Assembly: GCA_964531645.1 (NCBI GenBank)
Contig: CAZHEF010000002.1
Location: forward strand, 1-64,000
From: JBBIMS01 sp964531645
GTDB lineage: Bacteria; Acidobacteriota; Aminicenantia; JBFLYD01; JBBIMS01
Direction of reading: 5' to 3'
DNA: 64,000 nucleotides
Below are positions 45,860 to 54,499 of the stretch, piece by piece. Below the pieces are notes generated by a model. That model was not told the DNA's origin and made no database searches. It saw nothing but the letters and a program-made list of their open reading frames with translations. Position 1 is the first letter of the stretch, and the number at the start of each line of letters is the position of its first letter. Both the position numbers and the translations under genes were made by a program.

Positions 45860-46414
45860 TTACTCCTCCAGTAATTTTCTCAAAATCTCTCTCCCCCTGA
45901 ATATTTTGTTTTTGACTGTTCCGAGGGGGAGATTCTTTATATCTGCAATTTCGTTATATGTAAGCTCATTAATATCTCTAAGAATTATAAATTCTCTTAA
46001 AGATTCGGGAAGCATTTTAAGAGCATTTTCAAATTTATTATAAAATATTTCTCTATCAAGATTCTTAACAGGACTCATGCTTTGGTCAGGAATATCAGTT
46101 TCTTTACTTCTATTACTCAAACTCTCTGTATTATAGTTTTTCCTTTTCTTTTTTCTCAGATAGTCAATTGTCAGGTTGGAGGCAATCTTGTAAATCCATG
46201 TACTGAAGGAATAGTGGAAGTTATATGTGCTAAGGGAAAAATATGCCTTAATGAAAGTCTCCTGTGCAAGATCCATTGCCTCGTCCATGTCAAGAATCAT
46301 CCTGTATATATAGTTAATAATTCCATTCTGGTATCTGAGAATGAGAGCCTCAAAGGCTTCCTTTTCTCCCTTGAGAGCAATCTCAACAAGCTCTCTATCT
46401 GATTTTTCAGCCAT
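45860..46414 (-). CDS. ECF-type RNA polymerase sigma factor
   Basis: A 184-residue sigma-70 family regulator of the ECF group. Region 2 is the segment ALILRYQNGIINYIYR plus DLAQETFIKAY and FSTWIYKIASNLTIDYLR. Region 4 contains LPESLREFIILRDINELTYNEIA with the helix-turn-helix LPLGTVKNKIFRGRE. The intervening linker is about 30 residues, as in RpoE-like factors. It is followed by its anti-sigma partner and a bactofilin-like membrane protein, and preceded by lolA, implying envelope-stress control. Its target promoters cannot be read from this window. Confidence 0.92.
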   Translation of the reverse strand: MAEKSDRELVEIALKGEKEAFEALILRYQNGIINYIYRMILDMDEAMDLAQETFIKAYFSLSTYNFHYSFSTWIYKIASNLTIDYLRKKKRKNYNTESLSNRSKETDIPDQSMSPVKNLDREIFYNKFENALKMLPESLREFIILRDINELTYNEIADIKNLPLGTVKNKIFRGREILRKLLEE

Positions 46415-46470
46415 ATCCCTATCATCATGTGCCCTTTCAACTCATTATACGAGACGAAAGGGAAATAGTT

Positions 46471-47013
46471 TTATATATCCTCCAGGGTGAAAATTTTATC
46501 AGAAATTTTTACATTTTTTAAAAATTTCTTTAAAATTATTTTGTTCTCAGAGTAATCAAATTTAATGATTATTTCTTTTATTTCCTCCTTTAAATACTTA
46601 ATTTCTACAGAGTTAAAGTCTCTTTTTTCTTTTGGAAAAAGAACTACACACTGGGCTGACGAACAATCCTTCTCCTTCATACTAAAAAAATCTGAGAGCT
46701 TTCCTTCTGTTAAAATTGAGAATATGTCCATCATATCCCCTGTTATTCTCTCCCTTTGAATCAATCCTTCATCGGGTATATAGGTTAGGACTTCCACACC
46801 ATTTAATATAAATATTTTCCTTTCAGGCTCAATGTATTCCCATCGGAAAAGAGATGGTTTTTTGAAGTAAACAATACCTTTCTCCTTCATTTCTTCCTTG
46901 CTTCCGGAATAAGAGTAAATCTGCTCAAATTCAGCTTTAAAAGACTGAATCGAAGCAAAATCTCTTTCTATTGACTGGAATTGTAAAAAAATAAAAAAAA
47001 GAAACCCAAGCAT
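46471..47013 (-). CDS. lolA: Outer-membrane lipoprotein carrier LolA-like protein
   Basis: A 180-residue exported protein. A short hydrophobic N-terminus (LGFLFFIFLQF) precedes a LolA-type fold with the segment SFKAEFEQIYSYSGSKEEMK, YFKKPSLFRWEYIEPERKIF and FILNGVEVLTYIPD. In the family it shuttles lipoproteins across the periplasm from LolCDE to the outer membrane. The signal peptide is shorter than usual, so the start may lie a few codons upstream, but no other start is convincing. It lies 56 bases upstream of the ECF sigma gene. Confidence 0.8.
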   Translation of the reverse strand: MLGFLFFIFLQFQSIERDFASIQSFKAEFEQIYSYSGSKEEMKEKGIVYFKKPSLFRWEYIEPERKIFILNGVEVLTYIPDEGLIQRERITGDMMDIFSILTEGKLSDFFSMKEKDCSSAQCVVLFPKEKRDFNSVEIKYLKEEIKEIIIKFDYSENKIILKKFLKNVKISDKIFTLEDI

Positions 47014-47303
47014 AGGTTATTATTATACATTTCATTAAAATTAAAAAATAGTTCTTCTAAGATTAAGATAAGGAAAGAAAAATGAGTTCATGAGTTGGTT
47101 GGTTAGTCCCATTGTTGCCAAAATCTGGGTCGGCCCATAGAGTTTTGCTAAATAGACTGAAATAGCGATGTGTGTTCCGAGGTAAAAGAACCTTCAATTA
47201 TTTCCGTCCTGAATATTACGAAACAACAAATCCTTCAAAAGCTTCTTGCAGGAGTCCTGGCCTATTACGCTCCTTGCTTTATTTATCATCATAGAGATTT
47301 ATT
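47014..47303. other. Non-coding/degenerate stretch upstream of lolA
   Basis: About 290 bases without a credible gene. On the minus strand around 47090-47180 a short frame reads LAKLYGPTQILATMGLTNQL, which looks protein-like, but no start, ribosome-binding site or recognisable family is seen and stops lie on both sides. It may be the tail of another decayed gene in this stretch. Confidence 0.4.
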
Positions 47304-48273
47304 TTATTTTCCTAAAACATATCTTACCACTTTCGGATAATCATCTTCTTCTACAAAATATAACCTTCCTTTGAAATCCATTACTTTTAAATAGCCTTTT
47401 ACATTTAAGTATCCAATATATTTGTAATTTTTAAATATCTCCATTATAAATTTTCCATTCTGAAGACTGAGAGGAAGAACAACGAACAATAGATTATCTC
47501 TTTCAAATATTGGAAATAATGAGCGAATTTTAAGCTTTTTCCCAAACCGTTCCACATAATCAAATGATTTGAAAAATCAGATTTTCTATGCAATAAAATT
47601 TCTGAAGAATCCTTTGTAAATGCCCATATTTCATAAGAAAAAGGATGGCATGCATATATTTTTAGTTCTATCTGAAAAATAAGCAAAAATTGGTATTCGC
47701 CATCCTTTATACCTTTCATACTCAGGTGGCACTTTAAAGGAGTTCCAAAAGAATAAGCTAATATGCCCCTTTCTTATATACATGAAAAATTTTATCGTTC
47801 TTTACACCTACTATTATGATATTATCCTTAGAATCTATTAGAATATCCATAGCAATATCCAATTTTAATCGCCACGAGCTAAAAATTCTCCATTCTCTTT
47901 GAACTCGTGCACCATTTTTTTTTGATTCTATCTAAACTTTTATTCTTCCTCTCGAATCCACTGCCACTGAGAATATTGAACTCTCTGGAAATTATCCAGG
48001 TCCTTCCCCCTTTCCTCCTATTACTCTTAAAAAAAACCCCCCTTTCATTAAAAATCTTTATAACATTCTTTGGATAATCAAAAATGTAAATATTTCCATT
48101 TTTACCAACTGAAATATCAGCAATCTCACTAAAGAAGTATAATTCATCACTTTCTTTACCTATTTCTAAGTCTTTTTTAAATCAAATTTTTCTAAACTGC
48201 TTGCATAAGATACATTTTGCAGGTTTAATAAAAAAAGCAAAATAGAAAAAATAAAAACAAGTTTTATCTTCAT
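47304..48273 (-). pseudogene. 6-bladed beta-propeller protein, decayed by several frameshifts and stops
   Basis: Reading the minus strand from ATG 48273 (ribosome-binding site GGGAGG) gives a signal peptide beginning MKIKLVFIFSILLFLLNL. The frame is then broken near a run of A at about 48172, where a missing A would restore LKKDLEIGKESDELYFFSEI. Further on, the family motif GGKGEGPGEF can be read, but a stop replaces its glutamate. Later blades survive in other frames (DILIDSKDNIIIVG, then YACHPFSYEIWAFTKDSSEI), and the end matches FVEEDDYPKVVRYVLGK at 47304. At least three frameshifts and several stops are seen, so it is dead. The family are exported propellers of unknown function. Confidence 0.8.
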
Positions 48274-48282
48274 TCTTTCCTC

Positions 48283-48560
48283 CCTTTATCAATTTTATCT
48301 GAGCCAAGGGGTTGAATCTCTCCATAATCAAGAAATTTGAGAAGGGAATTCTGGAAATTCTCTGATGATGATTGTATCTCATCTGAGAAAATTGTCCCTC
48401 CATCCGCTGATTTCAGTATCCCAGATCTTTTCTCAATCGCTCCTGTGTATGCTCCCTTCTCATGTCCAAATAGCTCAGAGTAAAGAACTCCCTTGTCAGA
48501 CTCGGATGAGCAGTTCAATGGATAAAAGGGTTTATCTTTTCTTTTGCTTAAAAAATGAAT
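48283..48560 (-). pseudogene. Fragment of a sigma-54-dependent activator AAA+ domain
   Basis: A minus-strand frame shows the middle of an NtrC-type AAA+ domain: KRKDKPFYPLNCSS, then ELFGHEKGAYTGA, which is the GAFTGA loop that contacts sigma-54, then LKSADGGTIFSDEI, a degenerate Walker B. The following LLKFLDYGEIQPLGSDK is the typical next helix. Walker A and the rest of the protein are absent at both ends; the frame runs out next to the beta-propeller pseudogene's ribosome-binding site. The fragment lies between that pseudogene and the btu operon, marking an old rearrangement breakpoint. Confidence 0.8.
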
Positions 48561-48579
48561 GTCATGCTATAGGAAAAAA

Positions 48580-49338
48580 TCATAGGAGAATTATCTTGCT
48601 TCCATTGACATTAACTATTCTCATCTTTATATCATAAACTTTTTCGAGAATTTCTTCGCTAAGAATCTCGGCAGTCTTTCCATTTCCAACAATTCCTCCA
48701 TTTTTCATAAAGATCAAATAATCAGAATATTTTACTGCCATATCAAGATTGTGAAGGGTCAAAATTACAGTTTTTCCTATATTGTTGGAGAGTTCCTTTA
48801 CAAGCTCCATTATCTCAACTTCATGTTTTGGATCAAGGAAGGAAGTAGGTTCATCCATTAAGAGAATCTCGGGCTCCTGAACAATTGTTCTTGCTATAAA
48901 AGCCAGCCTCCTTTCCCCGCTACTTATCTCAAGGATTCCTCTTCCTTTGTAATCTTTTATTCCAACGAATTTTAGAGCCTCCTTCGCCATTTCAATATCT
49001 TTTTTGGAAGGTTTTGAAAAAAAAGTTAAATGGGGAGTTCTTCCCATAAGGACAAAATCGAGAATAGAAAAGTTGAAAATTGATATTTGCTCCTGAGGAA
49101 CATATCCGATAATTTTTGCTCTCTTACTCCCTTTCATTTCAGAGAGATCCTCACCATTTATGAAAATGGAGCCCTTTGGGACAGGATTTATCATACCCAT
49201 ACATTTTAAAAGAGTTGATTTCCCTGCACCATTGGGACCAACTATTGATGTTATTTTCGAACTCCCAAAATTTAAATCCTTTACCATCAATTTGAAATTT
49301 GGATAGGAGAAAGTCAGTTCTTTGATCTTCACTTTCAT
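48580..49338 (-). CDS. btuD: Vitamin B12/iron-complex ABC transporter, ATP-binding protein
   Basis: A 252-residue ATPase of the FecE/BtuD type. Walker A is GPNGAGKSTLLK (about residue 34), the signature reads ISSGERRLAFIARTI, Walker B is EILLMDEPTSFLD, and the switch histidine is in VILTLHNLDMAV. It energises corrinoid (or siderophore) import through BtuC. B12 is favoured because the operon is under a cobalamin riboswitch. Its ATG overlaps the btuC stop by 4 bases. Confidence 0.9.
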   Translation of the reverse strand: MKVKIKELTFSYPNFKLMVKDLNFGSSKITSIVGPNGAGKSTLLKCMGMINPVPKGSIFINGEDLSEMKGSKRAKIIGYVPQEQISIFNFSILDFVLMGRTPHLTFFSKPSKKDIEMAKEALKFVGIKDYKGRGILEISSGERRLAFIARTIVQEPEILLMDEPTSFLDPKHEVEIMELVKELSNNIGKTVILTLHNLDMAVKYSDYLIFMKNGGIVGNGKTAEILSEEILEKVYDIKMRIVNVNGSKIILL

Positions 49339-50354
49339 GACCAGAGCTTGCCTGATTTTTTAAGAAAATAAATAAAGAATGGAATTCCGATTATACTTGT
49401 GAATATCCCCACAGGAATCTCAAAACTTGCAATTCCCCTTGAAAAATTATCGGCTATAAGTAGAAAGCTTGCTCCAATTAATGCTGAAGCTGGAATCACT
49501 ATTCTGTTGTCAACACCAAAAATCATCCTTGAGATATGAGGTATTATAAGCCCAACCCATCCAATTATTCCTGCAGAAGATATGGCAGAGGAGGTGGTCA
49601 ATGTTGTAGCAAGCATTATAAGGAGCTTTTCAAACTTAACATTTATGCCAAGAGCTTTTGCTTCCTCATCGCCAAAAGAGAGAACATTCATTCTCCATCT
49701 GTAAGCAAAAAGAATTGTTATTCCGATCAAGATTAAAGGGAGAGAGTAAGTAACTTCCTTCCATCCTGCAAGGGAGAAAGAGCCCATAAGCCAGAAGAAG
49801 AGGGATTGAAGGGAGTAAGGATTTGCTAAAAACTCAACAAGGGTAAGGAGCGCAGTAAAAAAAGCTGATACAATGACTCCGGTCAATAGAAGGGAGATAA
49901 TGTGTGAACCAGTTCCCTTTGCAATGAGAAGAACTATGGAGAATGCAATAAAAGCAAAAATGAAAGAAGATATTTCAACCGGGAAGTCTTTTCCAAAAAA
50001 TACAATGGAAAGAGATGCGCCGAACGCTGCTCCTGAGGATATCCCGAGAATATATTCATTTACAAGGGGATTCCTGAAAAGCGTCTGAAGGGATGCTCCT
50101 GAAATAGAAAGGGAAGCACCAACTGTTAAGGCAAGAATTATTCTGGGTAGTCTTATTTCCAAAATTATGTCTCTGTAAACTTCTGGAACATCGCGATAAT
50201 TAAATGGAGAGAATATTGACAGAAAAGTCCGGATAATATCTTTAAAACCAATGGGATAGGAGCCAATAAAAATAGAAATAGCAGAAATCAGAAAAGGTAA
50301 TAGAATTATAAACATAAACAATATTCTTCTTTTCTTATTCAATTTTCCATTCAT
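49335..50354 (-). CDS. btuC: Vitamin B12/iron-complex ABC transporter, permease
   Basis: A 339-residue FecCD/BtuC-type permease with about ten hydrophobic helices. Signature stretches are LTVGASLSISGASLQTLFRNPL, the LGISSGAAFGASLS segment and GWVGLIIPHISRMIFG, the coupling region contacting the ATPase. It forms the inner-membrane channel for the corrinoid. Its start lies inside the upstream binding-protein gene (20-base overlap), and its end overlaps btuD, so all components are translationally coupled. Confidence 0.92.
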   Translation of the reverse strand: MNGKLNKKRRILFMFIILLPFLISAISIFIGSYPIGFKDIIRTFLSIFSPFNYRDVPEVYRDIILEIRLPRIILALTVGASLSISGASLQTLFRNPLVNEYILGISSGAAFGASLSIVFFGKDFPVEISSFIFAFIAFSIVLLIAKGTGSHIISLLLTGVIVSAFFTALLTLVEFLANPYSLQSLFFWLMGSFSLAGWKEVTYSLPLILIGITILFAYRWRMNVLSFGDEEAKALGINVKFEKLLIMLATTLTTSSAISSAGIIGWVGLIIPHISRMIFGVDNRIVIPASALIGASFLLIADNFSRGIASFEIPVGIFTSIIGIPFFIYFLKKSGKLWS

Positions 50355-51369
50355 TGCATTTCAGCCTTTCAAACAAAATTTCAAAGGCTATCTCAGAGTT
50401 GTAGAACTTTGTGAAAATCTCTTTCCCTTCTTCCGTCAGGTCAATGTCTGAAAATTTCAAAGGATGGAAAATTTTCGATAGGTATATAGTTTCAAAAAGA
50501 ACCTGTGCGGGATCCCACCAGAACCAGAAGCCAAAAGTATAATATACCTTCCTTCTTTTAATTGCTTCCACAGAGCTCAGCCTTCCATCAGAAAGAATAC
50601 TTTCAACAGTCACCACTCGTTCTTCAGGAAGATAATTTCCATGAATCAAAATTATATCGGGATTCCATTTAATGATATTTTCAAGATTGACTACAGTTCC
50701 AACAGTTCCTTTATATGGAGGTAAAAGTTCTTCCGCAACATTAATTCCTCCTGCAACATTTACAGGCTCATAATGGACAGGTGTTCGTGTAAAGGATGAC
50801 CAGAAGGATAAATATACCCTCGGTCTCTCGTCTTTTTCTAAAATTTTATTTTTTAAGAAATTAATTTTTGAATCAAAATAATCAATAAGTTCAGAAGCTC
50901 TTTCTTCCTTATCGGTAATAACTGATAGAAGCTTAATCTCTTCTTTTAGTTTTTCAAAACTTCCCATTGATGAAAGGGCTAACACAGGAGTTTTTGTATA
51001 TTTTTCTATTCTATCTATAATCCAAGAATCTGTTGGCGATACGAAAATTATGTCGGGTTTAAGCTTTATAATGAACTCAAGATTTATGTCTGAACCTGAA
51101 CGGGAAACAAGAGGAAGGTTTTTGCCTTCTGGAAAGACTGTAGAAAATATAAGGTCGTGATTATGGACAAAGTAATCTTTGCCAACAATTTTCATGCCAC
51201 ATCCAAGAGAAATAATAATTCGTGTTATCTCTGGCTGTAATGAGATTATTCTTTCTACTTTGTATGGAACTTTCACAACCCTTTCAAGGTCATCTTTTAC
51301 TTCAAATTCAGTTGCAAATGTTACGGATAAGAAGATATTGAGAAGAACAAAAAATTTCAAAATTCTCAT
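50335..51369 (-). CDS. Second periplasmic binding protein of the B12 operon (FecB/BtuF family)
   Basis: A 344-residue class III solute-binding protein with a signal peptide (MRILKFFVLLNIFLSVTFA). It shows VERIISLQPEITRIIISLG in the first lobe, KLKPDIIFVSPTDSW, and GGINVAEELLPPYKG in the second. It resembles FecB/HmuT proteins more than the upstream BtuF copy and is about 30 residues longer, including the C-terminal extension. It may take a different corrinoid, a cobinamide-type substrate or an iron-chelate. It overlaps btuF by 4 bases and btuC by 20, so it is a normal member of the operon. Confidence 0.82.
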   Translation of the reverse strand: MRILKFFVLLNIFLSVTFATEFEVKDDLERVVKVPYKVERIISLQPEITRIIISLGCGMKIVGKDYFVHNHDLIFSTVFPEGKNLPLVSRSGSDINLEFIIKLKPDIIFVSPTDSWIIDRIEKYTKTPVLALSSMGSFEKLKEEIKLLSVITDKEERASELIDYFDSKINFLKNKILEKDERPRVYLSFWSSFTRTPVHYEPVNVAGGINVAEELLPPYKGTVGTVVNLENIIKWNPDIILIHGNYLPEERVVTVESILSDGRLSSVEAIKRRKVYYTFGFWFWWDPAQVLFETIYLSKIFHPLKFSDIDLTEEGKEIFTKFYNSEIAFEILFERLKCNEWKIE

Positions 51370-52304
51370 TTATTATTATAAGTCATATGTTGCATGGAAG
51401 CACTCCTTGTATGAACAAGTTTATAAATTTCTTCAAGAGCTTCAACAATCCTTGGACCGTGTCTTTCAACTATGTCAACATTCAAGCTAAAAATAGTGTT
51501 GTTTTTTACAGCATTTACCACTGTAATTCCTGGTAGGGAAAGAAGAAAATTTTTTGTTGCCAGAAAATCTTTTACATTTCTTGAAAGAACTATAATTAAA
51601 TCAGGATTCTTGCTTATCAGCGTTTCAATGTTAATTTCAAACCATCCCTCTTTAAAATCCGCAATATTTTCACCACCTGCCTTTAAAATTAAATCGTTTA
51701 TGTAAGTTTTCCCTCCGCATGTCCATAGACCATCTCCTCCAAGTTTAAGGAAAATCTTTTTTTTAATTTTTCCCCTCTTTGCTTTCTTTTCAATCTCTCC
51801 TACTTTCTTTTCAAGTTCAAAAATCTTTTCCCTTGCAGTGTTAAAATTTCCTGTTACAATTGATATTTTTTCCATTACATAGAATATATCTTCCAATTTA
51901 TCTCCAGTATCAATCGCAAAGACTCTTATTCCAAGAGTCTTTAATTTTTCTATTACATGAAGGGGATTTCCCCTTGTTGCAATTACTATGTCAGGTTTAA
52001 TTCTTATTATTTTTTCAATATCAATATCAATTATTCCTCCAATCCTTTCTTTATTCTTTGCTTCCTCAGGATAATTACAGTATCTTGTCACTCCGATAAC
52101 TCTATCTCCCGCACTCACAAAAAATAGAATCTCGGTTATTGCAGGAGAAAGAGAGACAATCTTTTTTGGAGGGATTCTGAATTCAAAGGGCTCTCCAAGG
52201 GAATCTTTTACTAATATTTTCTCCTGGGATAGAAGAACCAGATTTAAAAGGGCAATAAATAAAACTTTTAAAAAATTGAGGGAAGAGAGGCTTTTCCTTA
52301 TCAT
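51366..52304 (-). CDS. btuF: Vitamin B12-binding periplasmic protein
   Basis: A 312-residue class III solute-binding protein with an N-terminal signal (LKVLFIALLNLVLLSQ). The BtuF-type core includes KKIVSLSPAITEILFFVSAGD, VIGVTRYCNYPEEAKNKERI, KPDIVIATRGNP and the second-lobe LWTCGGKTYINDLILKAGG. It captures corrinoids delivered by the outer-membrane receptor and docks on BtuCD. It overlaps btuB by 4 bases at its start. A second, different binding protein follows immediately. Confidence 0.9.
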   Translation of the reverse strand: MIRKSLSSLNFLKVLFIALLNLVLLSQEKILVKDSLGEPFEFRIPPKKIVSLSPAITEILFFVSAGDRVIGVTRYCNYPEEAKNKERIGGIIDIDIEKIIRIKPDIVIATRGNPLHVIEKLKTLGIRVFAIDTGDKLEDIFYVMEKISIVTGNFNTAREKIFELEKKVGEIEKKAKRGKIKKKIFLKLGGDGLWTCGGKTYINDLILKAGGENIADFKEGWFEINIETLISKNPDLIIVLSRNVKDFLATKNFLLSLPGITVVNAVKNNTIFSLNVDIVERHGPRIVEALEEIYKLVHTRSASMQHMTYNNK

Positions 52305-54109
52305 CTCACTTCAAGATTGACAAGAACACTTCTATCAGGAGAGGGATACCCGTAGATTTCTTGTATTTTCCTGTTAAAGAGATTATGAACTGAAAGGGAG
52401 AGGGAAAAATGATTGTTAAATTTAAATCTCAAATTCAAATTTGTCCTATCAAAAGATGGATTTTCTACATATTGGTAGGAAAGTTCATCAATATCTCTTC
52501 TCTCCCCCCTTATTTCGTGGAAGATGTAAACACTCAGTCTATCAATTGGTGTCCAGTTTATACGGGCTGAGAATGAATTTTTTGGTCTCCGGAGGAGGGA
52601 TTGCCCATTTTGGTCCTCAGTTTTTAGATAGGTATAGGAAGATTCAAAGGAAAAGTTCCTAAACGGAATGAGAGATATTGTAAATTCTGCACCTCTTGAT
52701 TTTGCTGATTTCAAATTTGTCGTCTTAAAAGTGTTATAGTCAAAAGAGATAAGTTCAGAATATTTATTATCAAAATAGACAATGTTCCAGAGAAATTTTC
52801 CGTCAAATAAAGACTGGTCAAAGCCAGCTTCCCATCCTTTGCTTTTTTCAGGCTTTAAATCTTTGTTCCCGAAAGGTCCTGCAAACTCAAGGGGTGTTGG
52901 TGCTCTGAATCCTTCTCCCCAGGACAATCTAAACTTCAAATTCTTCGGCAAAAGGAAAGAGCCAGCAATTCTTGGACTGATATGTCTTCCATACTGGCTG
53001 TTCCATCCAGCTCTTATCCCACCATTGATAACAATATTTTTTGTCGGTTTCCATATATCACTGAGGAAAAGAGCCCTTTCATTTACCCTTTCCCAGTTTA
53101 AGTTAACACCCCATGAGTCTTCATCAAAGACCTTTGAAATCATTCCTTCGAAACCCCAGAAAAGAGTATTAGTTTCAAAAAGAGGTGTTTTCCCTGAAAT
53201 ATTCAATCTTCCAACCTTTGACTGTGTTGAGGATTTTGTATAGCCCCACGGGTCTTCAGGGTCGCTGAAATTATACTTTCTGTCAAGGAATGAAAAATCT
53301 ATTGCCAGCTCCGTCGATTTAATTTTCAATTTAAAAGGGATGTGGAAAATATCCTGGAAGCTCTTATCTCTTCTTTTTAGAGACGGCAATCCCATATTAA
53401 AGGGTATTCCTACTTCAGAATTGTTTCTTCTCCAGAAAAGGGAAAGCTCTCCACTCCCGAAATTCCTTCCCCATCTGATGGAAATCTCCCTTGATTTAAA
53501 ATCATCATTTTCAAAATTTCCATTTGTTGAGAAATAATTGAAGGAAGAGCCAAGAATGAATTTATAGATTTCAGAAGTTCCATAAATAGATGAATTTACT
53601 GTTCTATCCGAGCCATAACCTAACTCTCCACTAAAACCTTTGCTTTTCTTTGTGATTATATTTATCACCCCTCCAATAGCATTTGTTCCCCATATCGCAC
53701 TCTGAGGTCCTTTCAAAATCTCAATCCTTTCCACCGATTGAAGGGGAATTTTTGATAAATCAAAGGAATAGGAGGAAGGCTCATTTAAAGGAACTCCATC
53801 CAGTAAGATAAGGGTATGATTTGTGTTGGAACCTCTTAAAAAAACAGATGAGAGATGACCCTTTGAACCTGTCCGAGCAATTTCTAAGCCTGAAACACTC
53901 CTTAAAACTTCGTCGAGAGATTTGAATCCACCAGATAGAATCTCTTTCTCATCGATAATTTTTACTGTAAATGGAACATCAGCTATAAGTTCCTCGAAAC
54001 GATGGGCAGTTACAAAGACATACTCATGAATTCTCTCTTCTTCCACCTGTGCGAGGGCTGAAGTAAAGAGAGAAAAGATTGAAAGAAAAAGGATTAAATA
54101 GAAACGCAT
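52301..54109 (-). CDS. btuB: TonB-dependent corrinoid outer-membrane receptor
   Basis: A 602-residue protein with a signal peptide (MRFYLILFLSIFSLFTSALA) and a TonB box-like EYVFVTA. The plug domain has IADVPFTVKIIDEKEI and the IEILKGPQSAIWGTNAIGGV block (about residues 128-147). The rest is the barrel, ending near FNRKIQEIYGYPSPDRSVL with a final short strand. A single receptor gene with BtuCDF and a B12 riboswitch strongly implies corrinoid import. It starts 8 bases after an AAGGAGG-type site and is the first gene of the operon. Confidence 0.92.
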   Translation of the reverse strand: MRFYLILFLSIFSLFTSALAQVEEERIHEYVFVTAHRFEELIADVPFTVKIIDEKEILSGGFKSLDEVLRSVSGLEIARTGSKGHLSSVFLRGSNTNHTLILLDGVPLNEPSSYSFDLSKIPLQSVERIEILKGPQSAIWGTNAIGGVINIITKKSKGFSGELGYGSDRTVNSSIYGTSEIYKFILGSSFNYFSTNGNFENDDFKSREISIRWGRNFGSGELSLFWRRNNSEVGIPFNMGLPSLKRRDKSFQDIFHIPFKLKIKSTELAIDFSFLDRKYNFSDPEDPWGYTKSSTQSKVGRLNISGKTPLFETNTLFWGFEGMISKVFDEDSWGVNLNWERVNERALFLSDIWKPTKNIVINGGIRAGWNSQYGRHISPRIAGSFLLPKNLKFRLSWGEGFRAPTPLEFAGPFGNKDLKPEKSKGWEAGFDQSLFDGKFLWNIVYFDNKYSELISFDYNTFKTTNLKSAKSRGAEFTISLIPFRNFSFESSYTYLKTEDQNGQSLLRRPKNSFSARINWTPIDRLSVYIFHEIRGERRDIDELSYQYVENPSFDRTNLNLRFKFNNHFSLSLSVHNLFNRKIQEIYGYPSPDRSVLVNLEVR

Positions 54110-54199
54110 CTCAAAACCTCCTTAAAATTGTAATTTCTGCCACCAAGCCCTCGCTTTCTCTTTTAATTTTTTTTCTCATCATCACCATCCTTATATAAC

Positions 54200-54226
54200 A
54201 AAAAAACCTGACCCTCTTCGGTCAGG
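54200..54226 (-). terminator. Intrinsic terminator of the cobalamin riboswitch
   Basis: On the minus strand CCTGACC-loop-GGTCAGG (54226 to 54207) forms a perfect 7-bp GC-rich stem with a 6-base loop, followed by seven U. It lies between the riboswitch and btuB and is the obvious expression platform: B12 binding should favour termination before btuB. Confidence 0.9.
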
Positions 54227-54262
54227 CTTAAGCCCCTCTTCCCTCCGAAGACGGCTTCTTAT

Positions 54263-54422
54263 GAGGTGTAAGTAGGTCTCCTGACTCTCGGATCATCCCC
54301 TACCACGCCTTCCCATCCATCACCATTTATGGCTCAGGACAGTGGCATTTTGTGGGAGAGTCCCCGATTACAGTAGCGGGGGCTGTGGTGGCTTTGACCA
54401 CGCTTCCCTTAACTTACACCTC
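54263..54422 (-). promoter_or_regulatory. Cobalamin (B12) riboswitch
   Basis: On the minus strand the closing stem GAGGTGTAAGT/ACTTACACCTC pairs perfectly over 11 bp (54422-54412 with 54273-54263). The conserved elements of the class appear in order: GCCACTGTCC (54346-54337), GGGAAGGCGTGG (54314-54303), and the B12 box AGTCAGGAGACC (54286-54275). It is followed by a strong intrinsic terminator and the B12 uptake operon, so it should switch the operon off when adenosylcobalamin or a related corrinoid is abundant. Confidence 0.96.
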
Positions 54423-54463
54423 GATCGTTTTCACTATCTCATTTCCTTTGCCTCCAAAATTCA

Positions 54464-54492
54464 ATTTTAAAAAAATTGTGAAAAATTGTCAA
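54464..54492 (-). promoter_or_regulatory. Sigma-70 promoter of the B12 uptake operon
   Basis: On the minus strand a perfect -35 element TTGACA (54492-54487) is separated by exactly 17 bases from a -10 element TAAAAT (54469-54464). The start site would fall near 54457, about 35 bases before the riboswitch closing stem. The -35 element lies only 7 bases from the edge of the IS remnant at 54500. Confidence 0.85.
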
Positions 54493-54499
54493 GAAATCG

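Noticed and set aside
47080..47290. A plus-strand transposase fragment (FNYFRPEYYETTNPSK)
   Set aside because: No recognisable transposase motif, start or terminal repeats; left as unexplained.
54200..54422. Possible tRNA or structured noncoding RNA of another class
   Set aside because: The GCCACTG, GGGAAGGCGTGG and B12-box motifs in order plus a terminator explain it fully as a cobalamin riboswitch.
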